Source: Desulfobacula sp. (GTDB lineage: Bacteria; Desulfobacterota; Desulfobacteria; Desulfobacterales; Desulfobacteraceae). Taken from it: a stretch of 6,474 bases of DNA. The notes beneath the pieces are model-generated. The model did not search any database and had not been told where the DNA came from. It saw only the letters and a program-made list of their open reading frames with translations. A program made the position numbers and the translations under genes. The stretch covers positions 1 through 6,474 of the forward strand of contig NZ_JAIOSW010000054.1 in NCBI RefSeq assembly GCF_021107415.1. Direction: 5' to 3'. Of the stretch, positions 5,887-6,474 are shown one piece after another; the stretch's first letter is position 1, and every line of letters starts with the position of its first letter.

Positions 5887-6474
5887 ATGAGAAAACTATC
5901 ACAGATTTGGTTTGAAGTACAAGAGGTTCTTTTCCCTTTTATTGAAAAACAGATTGAAGAACCGCTTACAGAGAAATTAAAACACCTTGTAACCACTTTA
6001 GAGCTTATCAGGATTGAAGATATGGTCCGGGTACCGAAATACTGGCAAGGCCAATCACCAAAATACAGGAAACAGATAGCAAGGGCATTTGTGGCAAAGG
6101 CTGTTTATAATATGGATACGACAAGGGGATTAATAGACAGGTTGAAAATCAGTCCGCCCTTAAGAAAAATTTGTGGTTGGGAAAAGATCAATGATATTCC
6201 TCATGAGTCATCCTTTTCCCGTGCATTTAAAGAGTTTTCAGAATCAGGGTTAGCGCAGGTTGTTCATAACGTCTTATTAAACAACATATGGGCGATAGGA
6301 TTATCGGGCACATATCAAGAGATTCAACATCAATTGATGCCCGAGAGAAGCCGGTAAAAAAAATTAAAATTCTAAAGCCAAAAAAGAAAAGGGGCCGCCC
6401 AAGAAAAGGTGAGGTTCGAATAAAAGAGCTAACCCGGTTAGAACGACAACAATCAATGGAGGCCAAAGAAATGC
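5887..6474 (+). pseudogene. DDE transposase, frame-disrupted and cut by the right window edge
   Basis: The first frame gives 140 good residues, with an N-terminal DUF772-like helical domain as in IS1182/IS5-type transposases: ARAFVAKAVYN (about 65-75), LRKICGWEKINDIPHESSFSR (start and end of a block at about 92-112), and AFKEFSESGL following. At 6304-6308 the match jumps to the -1 frame, where it goes on as GHISRDSTSIDAREKPVKK and remains open to the edge. Left unshifted, the frame stops at 6355-6357 after 16 unrelated residues. The aspartate of RDST (codon 6321-6323) is probably the first catalytic DDE residue. It is followed by a basic KKKRGRPRKG segment with an AT-hook-like RGRP core, common in this transposase group. 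A single lost G in the run at 6306-6308 would explain the break; programmed frameshifting is less likely because no usual slippery heptamer is present. The ATG at 5887 has only AGGA ten bases upstream. Exact IS family is uncertain. Confidence 0.85.

Larger units (their letters stand above)
5748..6474 (+). mobile_element. left part of an insertion sequence, continuing past the window
   Basis: The transposase beginning at 5887 marks this as an IS. Its left end is probably near 5748-5763, where TGAGCCTCTTGCAGAA follows a purely AT-rich stretch and resembles IS terminal inverted repeats. The boundary is a guess because the right end, which would show the matching repeat and any target-site duplication, lies outside. 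The leader between the putative end and the transposase start contains a 9-bp inverted repeat (5815-5823 with 5878-5886) and a 10-bp palindrome, TACCATGGTA (5823-5832). Confidence 0.6.

Noticed and set aside
5811..5915. 34-codon plus-strand frame from ATG 5811 overlapping the transposase start, as a leader peptide
   Set aside because: The GAGGG upstream is too far from the ATG and the peptide has no recognisable features; it may simply reflect the open frame in the IS leader.
5721..5996. Minus-strand 91-codon frame across the IS left end
   Set aside because: It overlaps the transposase start on the opposite strand, is low in complexity and resembles no protein family.

Overview
The window most likely comes from an AT-rich, mobile-element-laden sulfate-reducing bacterium of the former Deltaproteobacteria (Desulfobacterota, Desulfobacterales-like). 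The diagnostic locus is aprBA, the two subunits of dissimilatory adenylylsulfate (APS) reductase, which I recognise directly from the proteins. The lineage below phylum level is inference.

Layout from left to right. Positions 1-23 hold the first seven codons of a minus-strand gene that runs off the edge; a good ribosome binding site precedes it and a 12-bp inverted repeat lies just upstream. Positions 198-1256 (minus) are the C-terminal part of a type III restriction enzyme Res subunit: the last helicase motifs and a complete-looking PD-ExK nuclease motif remain, but the frame is closed by a stop where the ATPase half should be. Positions 1388-2191 (plus) encode a YkgJ-type cysteine-cluster protein. 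Two small minus-strand genes follow: a Cys4 zinc-ribbon protein (2218-2484) and an 86-residue hypothetical protein (2593-2853). A long imperfect inverted repeat (2885-2925) sits between the hypothetical gene and aprA.

Positions 2985-5391 (minus) are the aprB-aprA operon, both genes intact, 16 nt apart, each with a clear Shine-Dalgarno sequence. The roughly 500 nt upstream of aprB carry no convincing gene but do hold a 28-bp tandem duplication. From about 5748 to the right edge lies the left part of an insertion sequence; its transposase (5887 onward) is broken by a -1 frame change at about 6306 and runs off the window.

How it fits together: AprA and AprB form the cytoplasmic enzyme that reduces APS to sulfite and AMP in sulfate respiration. 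The usual partners sat and qmoABC are absent on the side downstream of aprA, where unrelated small genes, a truncated restriction gene and convergent genes are found instead; an IS lies beyond the upstream region. This reads as a core energy-metabolism operon embedded in rearranged, accessory-like DNA. I found no complete undescribed system. The best leads are the hairpin at 2885-2925, the tandem repeat upstream of aprBA, and the two uncharacterised small genes downstream of aprA.
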